This document shows, one piece after another, positions 30,962 to 42,400 of a stretch of DNA of 64,000 nt. The DNA comes from Scleromitrula shiraiana (taxonomy: Eukaryota; Ascomycota; Leotiomycetes; Helotiales; Sclerotiniaceae). The DNA is taken from positions 1,790,001-1,854,000 of the forward strand of contig JABELC010000008.1 in NCBI GenBank assembly GCA_028455995.1, given 5' to 3'. Positions within the stretch are counted from its first letter, which is position 1. Each line of letters starts with the position of its first letter. Made by a program: the position numbers and the translations under genes. The notes beneath the pieces are model-generated. The model did not search any database, was not told the DNA's origin, and saw only the letters and a program-made list of their open reading frames with translations.

Positions 30962-32316
30962 ATGACCTTGCGTTCGTTTTTCTCCTCCAAGAAGTCGCAA
31001 TCTGTGGAAAGTCCTTTACTTCCTGCCCTACGAGATGGCGATTTGGAAAAGATTAAGCATATCCTCAAACATAACTTAAACGCAGCTGCACATGGGGAGT
31101 ATGAATACCTACATGATAAAAAGGGACGTAAATGGACAAAAAATCATTTAGACGTCGCAGCACAACAACTCCTAGATGATTATATCGATTCGCTCGCATG
31201 GGCGTATTTGACCCCACATGAGTTTGATGCAACACTCCCAGATCCAACATATCATTACAAAGGATGTGTGCATGCATCCTCAACCTCCCTACCCTGTAGC
31301 AACATCGAACTGGTCAAGGATATCGCTGCCGAGCTTTGCGGTCTCGCAGGCATTATACGCGAATCTCGAAACCCATCAACATGGACTGGGTTGGTCGAAT
31401 TCGACCAGGAGAACCGGTCCGCAAATGTGACGTTTGATACGCACATCCCGAACGAGCACTTTCCAACTCTTGTTGACCGCCTCAGAAACTCTTTATGCAG
31501 GTTCTGTCACGCGGCGGCACTGGCACAGAAGGAAAAGTTCTGCTGTGATGATTTCACGATTCTTAGACACTCGGTTGGAGGCGGAGCTGAAACTCCCATG
31601 ATGGAGCTCTCTAAGATCCCATTTCAGTTGGCTTTGGATCTTCTCTCGTTTTTTGGAACAAGAGAATTGGCAGAAATGTTTGTCAATCTCGTGTCAGATC
31701 ATTTTTGGCGATAACAAATCCGAAGACAAGGTGGATCTACTGGGAGATCCAGGCGCCGGCTACAACCACATCTTCTTAGATAAAGCGTTGCATGCCTGTG
31801 CGCTTGCGATGCAAATCTTGAAATTTGGGATTCTTGTTATTCACTCAAAAGCATATCGGGCCATTTAAACCAAAATTCTTGTATAACCATCTACATCGTA
31901 TGGAACTACATGGATCGCAAGAGATCTGGGGTACTCCCCACCTCAGCATTTCCGTAGAATTTAAGATTCTCCCATGTATGGGTGAAAGAGCCAGAGGTCC
32001 TTTTATGGTATTTTCTCAATTCACGCCCAAAGTGGAACGACTTATCTATAAAAAATATGAGTTATCTGCTTTTCCGAAAGATATGGTCGACACGTGGCGT
32101 CCGGGGGAACTTATGGATATTTATTCACTAGCAGGTCATAGAGCATATGCGATTAACATAGGTGATGGGGTAATTGTACCTGATCCTCTCAAGGGAAGAC
32201 AGCTTCATTGGGCAGGCGATAATGAGCGTGTGTGTGATTTCGATGGATGTTTTTCTCCTGGGGAAAAGGTGTTGATTGGAGATCGATGGCGATTGAAGCC
32301 GACTAGTATGAACTAG
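30962..32316 (+). pseudogene. Orphan gene with two frameshifts
   Basis: Not recognised. Coding-like sequence runs through three frames. Segment 1 (30962 to about 31690) starts MTLRSFFSSKK and has an ankyrin-like opening (LLPALRDGDLEKIKHILKHN). Segment 2 (about 31695-31830) reads IIFGDNKSEDKVDLLGDPG and ACALAMQILKFG. Segment 3 (about 31830-32316) reads QKHIGPFKPKFLYNHLHRME and ends RWRLKPTSMN. Each transition is a +1 shift and no credible intron fits at either point. All three segments have ordinary protein composition, so a single ancestral gene of about 450 codons is likely. Sequencing error at two sites is the alternative. Confidence 0.55.
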
Positions 32317-32622
32317 GGTGAGTATATTTGGTTAATGGCATGGAGCGAAGACGGAGAGGATGGATATTCAATTTGTGTAAACCTGATCATTTAGAATAGC
32401 TATGAGCAAAAATAAAATCGTCGGATTTCTAATCCGTTGACAAATGTGAGCCGATATATGGTGAATATTTGGTATTCGCCAAGGATATGCTCAGTCAAAA
32501 CGTACGATTGTACATCAATCAACGAAACATCCAAAAGTGCCATAACTCAAACAACTCAGATCCCCTCACATCTGAAAACATCATTCTTCAATTCCTACTA
32601 AACCATACAACGTACCTTGAAA
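32317..32622. other. Spacer, nothing recognised
   Basis: About 300 nt between the frameshifted orphan and the convergent amidase remnant; no coding sequence or repeat supported. Confidence 0.45.
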
Positions 32623-33483
32623 TCACTCACCCCCAAACTTACTCTCGTTCCAATCCCCACCCTTCTCCAAACTTCCTGCAACCTTCAAAACCATTAAATC
32701 CTCCCACTTTCTCCCTACAATCTGTAACCCAGTCGGTAACCAAACATTCGCATCGTCTTCTGCAGGGACAAATCCTACGGGAAGACTTAGGGCTGGATGG
32801 CCGGTTGAGTTGAAGCAGGAAGTGTTGTATGTTGCTCCTATGTTTCGACCTATTATTCTTATTAGTGAAGGGGAGGAAAGAGCAAAGAGATAAAGAGGGA
32901 GAAGAGGAGGGGAGAGGAGAGAAGCTTACGCAACATGTTCAGTACGCCCAAGTCTTTTCCACCTGATTCGCAAATTGTAACTGGAGGGTAGATCATTATT
33001 GGCATGACCATTACGTCAAGGTCTCGGAATGCTTTTTCGTATTCATCATTTAGCTTGCCGAGGAGCTTGGTACAGCGAGCGTGTAGTTTGCTGCCACATC
33101 TAAGAAAGAATAAGTTATCTGATATGAAATGTGTCTAAGTACTTAGAATCAGTGGAGCAATTACGTCGTTTCCATTGCTGCAGGGATCACCCGCTACAGC
33201 GATGTTGTCTCTAACTGCAAAGGTTTTGCCAGACAAGAGTCTGTTGGTGGGTGCAGTACTTGTAACAGTGGCTTTATAGGCCCAGCCTCCTTTATCGAAT
33301 TCAGCGTAGGTGGGTTTGTGGATGTCGGTGTGGGGGTAGAGGGAGAGATCGGGGGTGGGTTGGTAGTCGGGGTGGAGAGGATTTCTTGGGCGCAGTGGTT
33401 GAGGCTGGAGAGGATACGGGACCAATCTGCGAGTTCTGGTGGAGGAATTGTGAGAGAGGCGGAAGACGCGAGATCAACCACAT
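32623..33483 (-). pseudogene. Amidase remnant lacking the catalytic core
   Basis: Relic of an amidase-signature hydrolase. N-terminal part: PPPELADWSRILSSLN (about 33440), then a frame change near 33370 into DYQPTPDLSLYPHTDI, YAEFDKGGWAYKATV and LSGKTFAVRDNIAVAGDPCS, ending at a stop at 33135. C-terminal part: KLNDEYEKAFRDLDVMVMPI (about 33080-33000), an intron with donor GTAAGC, then YNTSCFNSTGHPALSLPVGF, WLPTGLQIVGRKWEDL and a stop at 32623. The roughly 250 residues in between, which in this family hold the Ser-cisSer-Lys triad and the Gly/Ser-rich signature, are missing: the two parts are only about 35 nt apart. A splice-like TTCTTTCTTAG survives at the boundary. Confidence 0.8.
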
Positions 33484-34228
33484 GGCAGGTCGCGACTAAG
33501 GAGTTTTTTCTGTCAGAGGTTGGAGTCTGGGAGTGATATTGGGATTGGAGGGGGGGAGTTACTGTGCTTCGCCTAGAACGGTGATAGACATGTTTCCTGT
33601 TGGTGATGAGCTGAGCTCTATTGAGACAATTGTGAAGTTTCGGAGGTATAGAGACTGGGGTTTTCGAAAGAAGCTCCCAGATGCATTAGGTCTTATCGAC
33701 AACAGTCGTCGTACTCCGTACTAGTAGCCAACGAATCGACTTAGATTGAGCTGGATATGTAGGGAAAGGACAGCATGCCATCATGACAGGAATGCTGAAC
33801 CTTTACTTAAAGAAGTGTTAAATCACCATCATATCGAACACGCAATCCAATGTGGTAACCATTTTTTAAAAAGCATTGGTCTCTAGGAGTGATATCTACA
33901 TCAAAAGGTGGAGAGAATGCTGCGATCGACGTTGTTTGTCAAGCAAATGAGGCGATAAGGGTTTAGAACTGCTTATCGATAATGGTTCGGAAATATTTCC
34001 GACAGATGTCTTACACTTTACTTGACGGTACTGTTACGAAAAGGATAATTGCCGATAATCACGATGGTGGTGTATTATTTGTTTCCAGCGAGCTATTTAA
34101 GTTCTGTTCCTCAGATATATGATTATATATAAATCTTCATTTTGAATATTTCTATCTAATATAGAAAACAAAAATGAATTAGCAAACAAATGTTTTTATT
34201 ATCTGTAGTCCAGAATGACATTCGGAGA

Positions 34229-34300
34229 TATATCATCCAAAATATATTTCAATATCTGTATTTTAAGTGAACGTTAGAAAATGGGATAGCTTGCAGTGAA
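34229..34300. repeat. Degenerate dispersed repeat, copy 1
   Basis: Aligns in the same orientation with 46060-46132: AAAATATATTTCAATATCT against AAAATACATTTAAATATCT, and GAACGTTAGAAAATGGGATAGCT against GAACAGACATTAGGAAATGAATTAGCT. Most differences are C/T or G/A exchanges. Confidence 0.55.
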
Positions 34301-34908
34301 TTTTAGGAAACAGTCTTTTGGTTCTGATTCTAGTGACATTGATCTGCAATATTCCAGTGAATAGGGGCTCGGGTCATTGATTAGCGGATCCATCTTTTTA
34401 TTGTAACCACATGTTTCCAAATATGAGATAGTTGCATAATATTGATCAAGTTGCAGCCACATGATAGGAGAAGTTCGAAGCCTTTACAGACATTCTTATC
34501 AAAGTCTCAATGTCTCCTGCTACCTCATCCTACACGACTCGCTAGGTACTATCAACCTTGCTGAACACATTTCCAACACAAAGGACATACATCATAAGAC
34601 GCTTAAGCCATTCTATATGTCTCCATTTGATTCTTTATCAGAAAACTTTCTGTCTTGCTATACGAACATCGTGTTTCAAGCACCCTTTTCTCGTATCTCA
34701 AATATCTATAAAGTCCACACAACCGCACTAGCTTCAGGATTACTATGCAAATACTTCCCACCCATTACGGGAGGTATGGCCTCCCTTTGTGGAGGCCCGT
34801 GCATTTAGGGTTAAGTGCTTCAGCTCGCATCGATACCCAACGTCCAGGATAAATAATCGAAGGATCATAGGTCCTCATCGACGACAGTCGGATGGTTTCC
34901 CTTGGTAT

Positions 34909-34942
34909 AGCGGGCGCTAAATACTGGGGAAAAGCGCCCGCT
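34909..34942. other. Perfect 10-bp inverted repeat (hairpin)
   Basis: AGCGGGCGCT at 34909-34918 and its reverse complement AGCGCCCGCT at 34933-34942, with a 14-nt loop. The stem is far more GC-rich than the surroundings. A second hairpin, GGCCTCC (34778-34784) and GGAGGCC (34791-34797), lies about 115 bp upstream. Confidence 0.8.
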
Positions 34943-35649
34943 AGGGATGATTCGTCATCAAGCCGAGATATCGCGCCTCTATGGACCAGCTACCACGGTT
35001 CCGGGGTTATTAGAGAGGACCCGAACTTTAGGTCTTAGGGCTCTCAGTCGTGGGAGATCCGATTCAATTGATGTTTTCAACTAGGCCGAGGCTATAGACT
35101 AGGTCATCTCATCGCTAGATTGATTAACGTGGACAACATTTCAGGTTTTAGAGGTCATATGCTTTAAGAACAACTGGCGTTGTAGGGACAATCAACTTCC
35201 AGTCATTGCTCACGTGCACTTCGAAAGTCGAGAAGAGACCTTGCGGAATCACTCCTAGCACATTCATCAATCACCCGAGATTACTCCTTCCTGGACCAAC
35301 TTTCTCAGCATTGAGTAGAAGTCCGAAGATCAGGTTCTTCTCCTACTTGTGGCGACTTCAGAGGCTTCATCCTTACATATTGCAACTTATGCTCAACTTT
35401 CGTCTCCTGGAGCGGAATCTAGGATGCGTAGAGAGGGTATTTCTAGTGCAGTAGCCATGCCACCGACACATCCTGGGTACCGCACCAATTGCCCAGACAT
35501 ATCGTCGATTGAGATGTGGAGCTAATGCAACCTCTGAACGTTGTTTAGGGTCTATTCAGGCATCCTAGGTACTGGAATTGAAAGGAAGCTTCTCTGACCT
35601 TCGAGTGAACAGCCCCTTTATTCTTCAAGAACAAGCGTGACCTTTCGCC

Positions 35650-35657
35650 TATAAAAG
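35650..35657 (+). promoter_or_regulatory. TATA box
   Basis: TATAAAAG within CGCCTATAAAAGGGGCC, a textbook TATA element 178 bp upstream of the ATG at 35828. Transcription would be expected to start near 35680-35700, leaving a leader of about 130-150 nt. Confidence 0.7.
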
Positions 35658-35827
35658 GGGCCTGGTTCTCGGGTTTAGATTATTTTCTTTTCCTCATCAC
35701 AACCCAGTTCTCTGAATATCTATCTGTTTATTACATCACTCTTGACTTGATTTTGACCTCTTTCGAGAAATCCCAATATCATTTAAACAACTAAACAAAT
35801 CCAACTATCAGAAATCTAACCGCAAAA

Positions 35828-36613
35828 ATGTCAATGGCTAGACCATTCGATGAAAGGCGAGTATATGTGAAGGTCGTCTATTCCAAGTGTGGCCATGAGC
35901 TCACTTGGAAGTGGAAGGACGACAAATTCGAAGTTGTCCCCGAGGGGAAATCTTCTCTCTTCGGCAAGGTGAGGAGTTTCGTTAGCAATCCTGCTAATAC
36001 TCCTATGTACGAATCCCGCACTTATGACACACTTTGTCCTACGTGCTCGAAGTTGTATTCTGCACCGCCGAGCACTCTCAATCGCTCAGCCACCGCGCCG
36101 GGCAAGATAGCATCAACGCCGGTTGAGATCGTATCAACGCCGAAGATCGTGCATCCTCGTCCCAGGCAGAGAAGGGTGGAGTTTCCACTCACTCCTCTGT
36201 CTGGCACTGAGCTTCTTTCAGTCCCCACACGTGGACAGTCCCCGTCGTCTCTTAGACCGGAGCTTGATCCACGTGTACGCATGTCACCACGGCAGCACAG
36301 GTTGCGCGCAGCCACGTATGCCTACCAGGACATGCGGGCTATCATGGGGAATATGGAAACGGGTCCAGCTATCCAGGACTCCTCGAAGGCCTGTTGGCCG
36401 CAAATTGTGAATCCGCCTTCTGATTCGAAGCGGGTATCACAAGCTGCGTCGATACAGGGCACTCGGGAGGAGGATCCCGTGTCACCGACAACGGTTGTTC
36501 TTCTCGGGCGAAGGAATGCGGTTCGTCGTCCAACCTTGCCTCCAACTCTGCCGCGGACGATAACGAGGAAGAAGAGAGAGGAGAATTTGAGGAAGACGGA
36601 CAGGAAGGGGTAA
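35828..36613 (+). CDS. Orphan protein with CGH ... CPxC zinc-binding-like motif (261 aa)
   Basis: No named family. The N-terminal 80 residues have a Cys-x-His (SKCGHELTW, about residues 17-25) and a Cys-x-x-Cys (TLCPTCSKLY, about 67-76), a spacing often seen in short fungal orphan proteins and suggestive of one zinc site. The remainder is Pro/Arg/Ser-rich and disordered, with a strongly basic C-terminus (TRKKREENLRKTDRKG), consistent with nuclear or nucleic-acid association. The stop codon overlaps a perfect splice donor (GGGTAAGT). Splicing to the TATAG acceptor near 36687 would replace the stop and add about 18 hydrophobic residues. The gene has a strong TATA box upstream. Confidence 0.65.
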   Translation: MSMARPFDERRVYVKVVYSKCGHELTWKWKDDKFEVVPEGKSSLFGKVRSFVSNPANTPMYESRTYDTLCPTCSKLYSAPPSTLNRSATAPGKIASTPVEIVSTPKIVHPRPRQRRVEFPLTPLSGTELLSVPTRGQSPSSLRPELDPRVRMSPRQHRLRAATYAYQDMRAIMGNMETGPAIQDSSKACWPQIVNPPSDSKRVSQAASIQGTREEDPVSPTTVVLLGRRNAVRRPTLPPTLPRTITRKKREENLRKTDRKG

Positions 36614-39493
36614 GTCATTGATTTTTCTTTTGTTATCTGTTTCTGTTTCTTCAGCATTCAACTAACATCTTTTCTTGCACGTATAGGTCGATAGCCTTTT
36701 ACCTTTCTTGGATATACATTATGATACCCCTTTTGTTTTAGTTCCTTTGGGGAACTATTGATGATTTTGTACTTTTCTCTGACATATCTATCGATACCCC
36801 TTTTTTCTTGAGTTCTCCTTGAGAACCAGCCTATAACAATATAAAACCATTAAACCAAAAATTAAAGTTTTTGATCTTGAATTGAATGGAATGTGATATG
36901 TGAAAAATTGTAATTAATATAATAATAAAATAAACCGTCGAAAACAATGCCTTTGTTCGTTTTCTAAGAACTCCACCCGAACAATGTCTTGTTCATGACC
37001 AGACAAAGAACCATATTATATCGAGTTGTAAAAATGGAAAGAGAAAACCAACAAGCTTTGAAAAGAGCAGAAGGCGGTAGTATTTCTTGTATTCACCTTA
37101 TAATGTTGACATAAAAATGCCAATGTAGATTGATTTAACGACTCTATTGAACAGTTCATGTACAGGTTGATATCAATCGATATACTACGTATGACTAAGC
37201 AATCATCAGTAAATCCCACAGACCAGCAGCAACATATTAACCACCAATGATAGCATGTCATTAAAACTCATCAATTGATACCTGTATAAAACAAAAGTGG
37301 TCTTTTGTCTATATTTTGGTTTATTTCCATCACCTACTATGAATTGCAGATGTAATTGTTGTCCAGTCCTACTCAGTACCCCCTGTCCGTATTTAGCAAG
37401 TGCCCTACCCGTTTTACAGTATATCCGGTCTCCTAAATTAGATCAAACATCCCATCGCTCCATCCTCTTCAAAACTGCACGAACACGCACACGAAACGGT
37501 TCATCCGGTAGTTTGTAAGACTGACCGCGCCCCCACCAAAGAGCACCCTAGAAGATTATCAATCAACAGTCAAGATCCGGAGTATCGAATTGAAGGATTT
37601 CTCCACACCATCATCACCACCACCACCGCTTCAGATTGGCTTCTTAGTTATCAAGTCCATACGGGCGTTTTTTTGTGCAGTGTACAGTCGGCGGTTGATT
37701 GAAACGTTGCTTCGGAAGATGGGGGCGGAGAATGAGAGGAGATATCTACGGATGTTGTTGAGGACGTATACGATTGTACCTGCCTACATAGTGTATAAAA
37801 ATAAATCGCCCCTTTTCTTACAATAAGGGACGGGCCATGTACCGTGGTCAAGATGAAAAGTCTTCATTATTGGGTTCTGACTGTACTATATCGAAACATC
37901 TCACCGAAGAACGAGGTAGATCAAAATCCTTCGTCGGGTAGGGCTCTCTCTCTTTCCAGATATTAGTGGATAACATGACCCTACGTAAATTGCACGATGA
38001 GGATTTTATACCGAGAATGAGGAGCTCGGAAACGAGATTGGTAGAACTATTGACTGATTGACAAGGCACTAAATATCGTAAAATTTGACGGCAAGGTAAG
38101 CTGAGGCTGACAATTAGGTACGTATCGAGAATGCTTTTCCGTTTCCACAACCTCATATGTCTTAGTACAAGCGGAACTTTCTTTCGAACACAGTCACAAT
38201 ACATACATACTATAGGCATCAAATTGATACTGCATCACATTTTCTTACATTACATGTAGTTCCTCCTTTCCCTATCGTATCGTTTGTTTCATCCGGTTAC
38301 AACCCATGGATATGAAAAGTACGAAGGTACATGAAGATGAACATGTGCCGTGATTAACGTGCATCGCGGCGTTTCTACATAGTTCGTTGTATCCTAGGCG
38401 CCAATTTTTCCACATCGAGCGATAATCGACACGCAGGCAAGTGCATATCTTTAGATGTTCTCGAAAAGCCATTATTCTCGATGCGCGATGATATGGTCTG
38501 ATATAATATGATGTAAATTAACATCAGCATCATCCAGTACAATAAGTCTGGGGAGAAAATAGAAACTGGTAGATGATAATTTATTTCGTAGTGCTCACTA
38601 AATTACAACCTAAGGTTCAAGGAGCTGATTCCTTAACCAGGTTATTCATTTCTTCGTTCAACCAATATCGATCATGTATTCGTTTTACGTCGATTTTTCC
38701 GCTTACAATGAAGTTGCGGCTGATGGATTCCTTTCCCGCCCTTGCCTGTTCTTGTTTTGTTCTTGGCCCAAGTGTTCTTTGAATAAACTCGGATGGATAG
38801 CCCCCAAGGTTCAAAATCTGGTAAAGCCGTGGACTCACAAAGGGGGATATTGTAAAAATAGTTTTTGATCTACAGGGACAGTACTACCTGTTATGTACAT
38901 AGTATGTACCTCGGTATGGGTCGATATTAGATGTCGATATCATCGTTTTCGATCTTATTTTTATTCGGAATATGATTGGTCAATTCCCGAGTAGTATTTC
39001 AGCAGATATCTGACAAATGCTTGTCGTTCACAAATTATCCTCATCTGATAGTCATGATTGCTCCGAATTGGTGGTGTTCGGCCACAAACGACACAAGGGG
39101 AACAATGGTGGGTCGGTGTGGCTTCATAAATCATTCCTCAACGATACATTCCATTCAGCTCACGAGTTACTCAGCCCTGAGGCCCCTAGATAAATTATAT
39201 TTCCATTAATATTAACAGAAATCTTTTTTTTTCTTATACTCTTCTTACATCCTTTCTTGACCTCACCTTAATCCATTGATAAGATTGTTTTGCCCCATCA
39301 TTCCTTCAAAATCCTCTAGACGCTAATTGTACATCAGCTTGGCGTCGTTTGAATAGAAAAGTTGCATTCATCTTACTGTTCTTGAAGGCGCTTTCTACGA
39401 TTATCTTCTAGTCTCAACTTTGTTTGTGGTTTCAATCGATAGTTGGTTCTCAGGTGTCACGGAATCTCCACGTGTGTATCAGTAATCGCCGCC
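36614..39493. other. Gene-poor spacer upstream of the GMC fusion gene
   Basis: 2.9 kb without a confident gene. After the orphan gene there are two related phrases, GATACCCCTTTTGTTTTAGTTC and GATACCCCTTTTTTCTTGAGTTC (36722 and 36794). On the minus strand 37430-37800 has coding-like fragments (ALWWGRGQSYKLPDEPFRV; NNIRRYLLSFSAPIFR) that I could not join. The last 250 nt (39240-39490) are the pyrimidine-rich leader of the GMC fusion gene. Confidence 0.5.
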
Positions 39494-42400
39494 ATGGCTA
39501 CTGCTGAACTTTTGAATTCACCTGTGGCAACAAACGGTAAACACCGACGTAAACATCATGGGCATCAAAATGGACATAAGTTGAATGGTGTTAACGGTAA
39601 TCATTCAGAAAACGGTCTCAACGGCGAGTACAACGATGCAAGCGATAGTGGACTAGGAGGCTCGATCGATTCGATCGAAAATTCCCCGGTTGATAGCATC
39701 TATGGGATAAATGGCACCAACGGAACTAATGGTTCCAAACATACCAATGGAAATTGTGCATCCGACAATGATATGTCTCATTTGAACAAGTCTCATCGAA
39801 TTGAGTCATTTGGCCCTCGTACAACCGCTCCAGGGGTGCCCCAAAAGGCACATTCCAAGATCAGGACATACACCGATGACCTCAACAGCAAGGAATTTCC
39901 TAGGATCTCGAAACCTGTCGAGCTACTGAGGAATTCCTACGATACCGTGGTTATTGGGTCCGGTTATGGAGGATCGGTTGCGGCTAGCCGAATGGCAAGG
40001 GCCGGTGAATCTGTGTGCTTATTAGAAAGAGGTAAGGAAAGGTGGCCAGGAGAATACCCGAGTGGTACAGTCCGTGCCATGAGGGAACTTCACGTGTCAG
40101 GAAATTTTGCACCAGGATTTCTACCAGGAACCATGGTAGAAGAAGGAGATCCTACGGGTCTCTACCATCTGGTGTTTGGAAAAGGCCAGAACGCTTTTGT
40201 TGCGAATGGATTGGGTGGAACTAGTCTCCTGAATGCAAACATTTTTCTCGAGGCAGATAAGGATACTCTAAATATGGACTGTTGGCCAGAAGAATTGCGA
40301 GGCGAAGAGCCATTAAAGCCATACTATGAGCGAGCAGAGGAGGTCTTACAACCTCAAAGCTATCCTGAAGACTGGCCTAAACTTCCAAAATTGACATTGC
40401 TCGAGAAACAAGCGCGAATTCTGGGTATGCATGAAAAGTTCTACCGTCCAAAACAAACCACTCGATTTTTGGGTGGTCCAAATAGTACTGGAGTGGAGAT
40501 GTATCCTTCTGCTCTGACAGGTATGGATTGTACTGGGATCAATGATGGAAGTAAGAGCAGCACATTAGTGAATTATCTTTCCGATGCCTGGAACTGGGGA
40601 GCAGAAATGTTCTGTGAGTGTGAAGTAAGATATGTTCAAAAACACCCAGATCCAAAAGAGGAAGGTTATCTCGTGTTCTTTGCATGGCATGGAAGTAGTA
40701 GGGGTTCTTTCAAAACTAATATATATGAAGACCTCATGTGGGTGCATGCAAAGAAGTGTGTATTCCTTGGTGCCGGATCAATCGGCACCACGGAAATCCT
40801 TCTTCGAAGCAGAAGTTTAGGAATGAGTATGAGCGACAAGGTTGGAAAGGGTATGAGTGGAAATGGCGATATGTTAGCTTTTGGTTATAACACGAACGAT
40901 GATGTCAATGCTATTGGCAGAGCTTCACCGGCTCCGGATAATCCCATTGGCCCTACGATCACGGGTATCATCGATAACCGCTCGGGCCATGAAAATCATC
41001 TAGATGGATATGTCATCGAGGAAGGGGCTATCCCTAAAGCTCTTGCCCCACTAATTCAAATCATGCTGGAGAGATTACCAGGAAGCAATGCCCCAGATGA
41101 TCTGAGTCCGTTAGAGAAACTAAGACATTCACTCGCATCAGCGGGAAGTCGGTTCTTGGGTCCATACTACAAAAAGGGTAGCATTGAAAGGACCCAAGTA
41201 TACCTTGTCATGAGCCATGATACCAATCAAGCCATCATGACCCTCAAAAATGACAAACCTCTCATTGAGTTTCTTGGTGTTGGTCGAAGTGACCATGTCA
41301 GGAAAATCAACAACGTTCTGAAAGAAGCAACAGAAGCAGTTGGTGGAACCTTTGTTAACAATCCTTTCTACGCTGCGCTCGGCCAACAAGAGATTACCGT
41401 ACATCCTATCGGTGGTGCTTGTATGAGTTCTGATGGTACGGCACAATATGGTGTTACCAATCACTTTGGAGAATTACTCACAGGTCATGGTAATAAGACC
41501 TATCGAGGTCTTGTGATTTCAGATGCGGCGGTTATTCCAACTGCTTTGGGTGTGAATCCATTTGCAACTATCACAGCATTAGCTGAGCGTTCGGTTGAAT
41601 ACACAGCGAGAAGCTTTGATCTTACCATTGATTATGAAACTAAGAATGGTTTACTGGACCTATTCGGAAAACCTAAGTTTCTGCCTGTGAAACCTACTAT
41701 TCAAAGTATCCAATCTGAGGAGGTGCAGAGAGCAACTGACCTCATTGATGAAGCTAACGATTCCAAAACAAGCGGATTCTGTTTCACGGAGGTTATGGAA
41801 GGTTTTATTCACGTTGGGGAGAACCTTAATGGTGATCATAAGGAAGATTATGAGATTGCTGCAAAAACTGCCAGAGGCCTTTGTGAGGCCTCGAGATTCT
41901 TTCTCAGTGTGAAAACCTTTGATACTCACAAGAGTACGTTGTAGCAATCCCCATTCTGTTTCATATGCTAATGTTATACTTTAGTTGTTCATCGACCAGA
42001 CCACTCGGCTATGTTAACAGGAACATTCGTCTGTGCTTCGTTACCTGGAAGTCCATTCATGGTTCAACGAGGAGATTTCCATCTTTTCAGCGTTGATCAC
42101 CAAGCTCCTGGTACTCGCAATCTAACATATGATTTTGATATGACATCCACGGATGGCAAGAAATTGCACTTCCATGGATACAAAATTGTTGATTCTTCCG
42201 TTGCTTTAGGACCTTGGAAATTCTGGAGTGCTGCATCAACTCTCTACGTCACCATTACCGAAAAAGATAAACGCAACGTTGTTCTCGGAAGAGGTATGAT
42301 GCATATAGAACCGAGAGCATTCCTTTCACAACTGTTCACTCTGAAAGCCGTCGGTCGCGATTTCTGGTCAAGACTTCAATCCACGACAAGTTTTATGACA

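Larger units (their letters stand above)
33484..35649. other. Gene-poor stretch with repeat relics and hairpins
   Basis: The left part (to about 34470) is AT-rich and includes a relic at 34229-34300 that matches 46060-46132. The right part (about 34760-35640) has a visibly higher GC share and several perfect short inverted repeats (34778-34797, 34909-34942) but no convincing open frame or transposase. It could be a decayed element. A 115-codon frame at 34461-34808 and an 82-codon frame at 35206-35454 have no recognisable domain. Confidence 0.45.

Noticed and set aside
34760..36720. LTR retrotransposon around the TATA-box gene
   Set aside because: No paired long direct repeats, no primer-binding site and no gag/pol motifs; the 35828 protein has no retroelement features.
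41943..42011. Separate genes for the GMC oxidoreductase and the hydrolase
   Set aside because: The 51-nt intron 41934-41984 has good donor and acceptor, and the join reads through in frame (THKIVHRPDHSAML). No promoter or leader fits in the gap.
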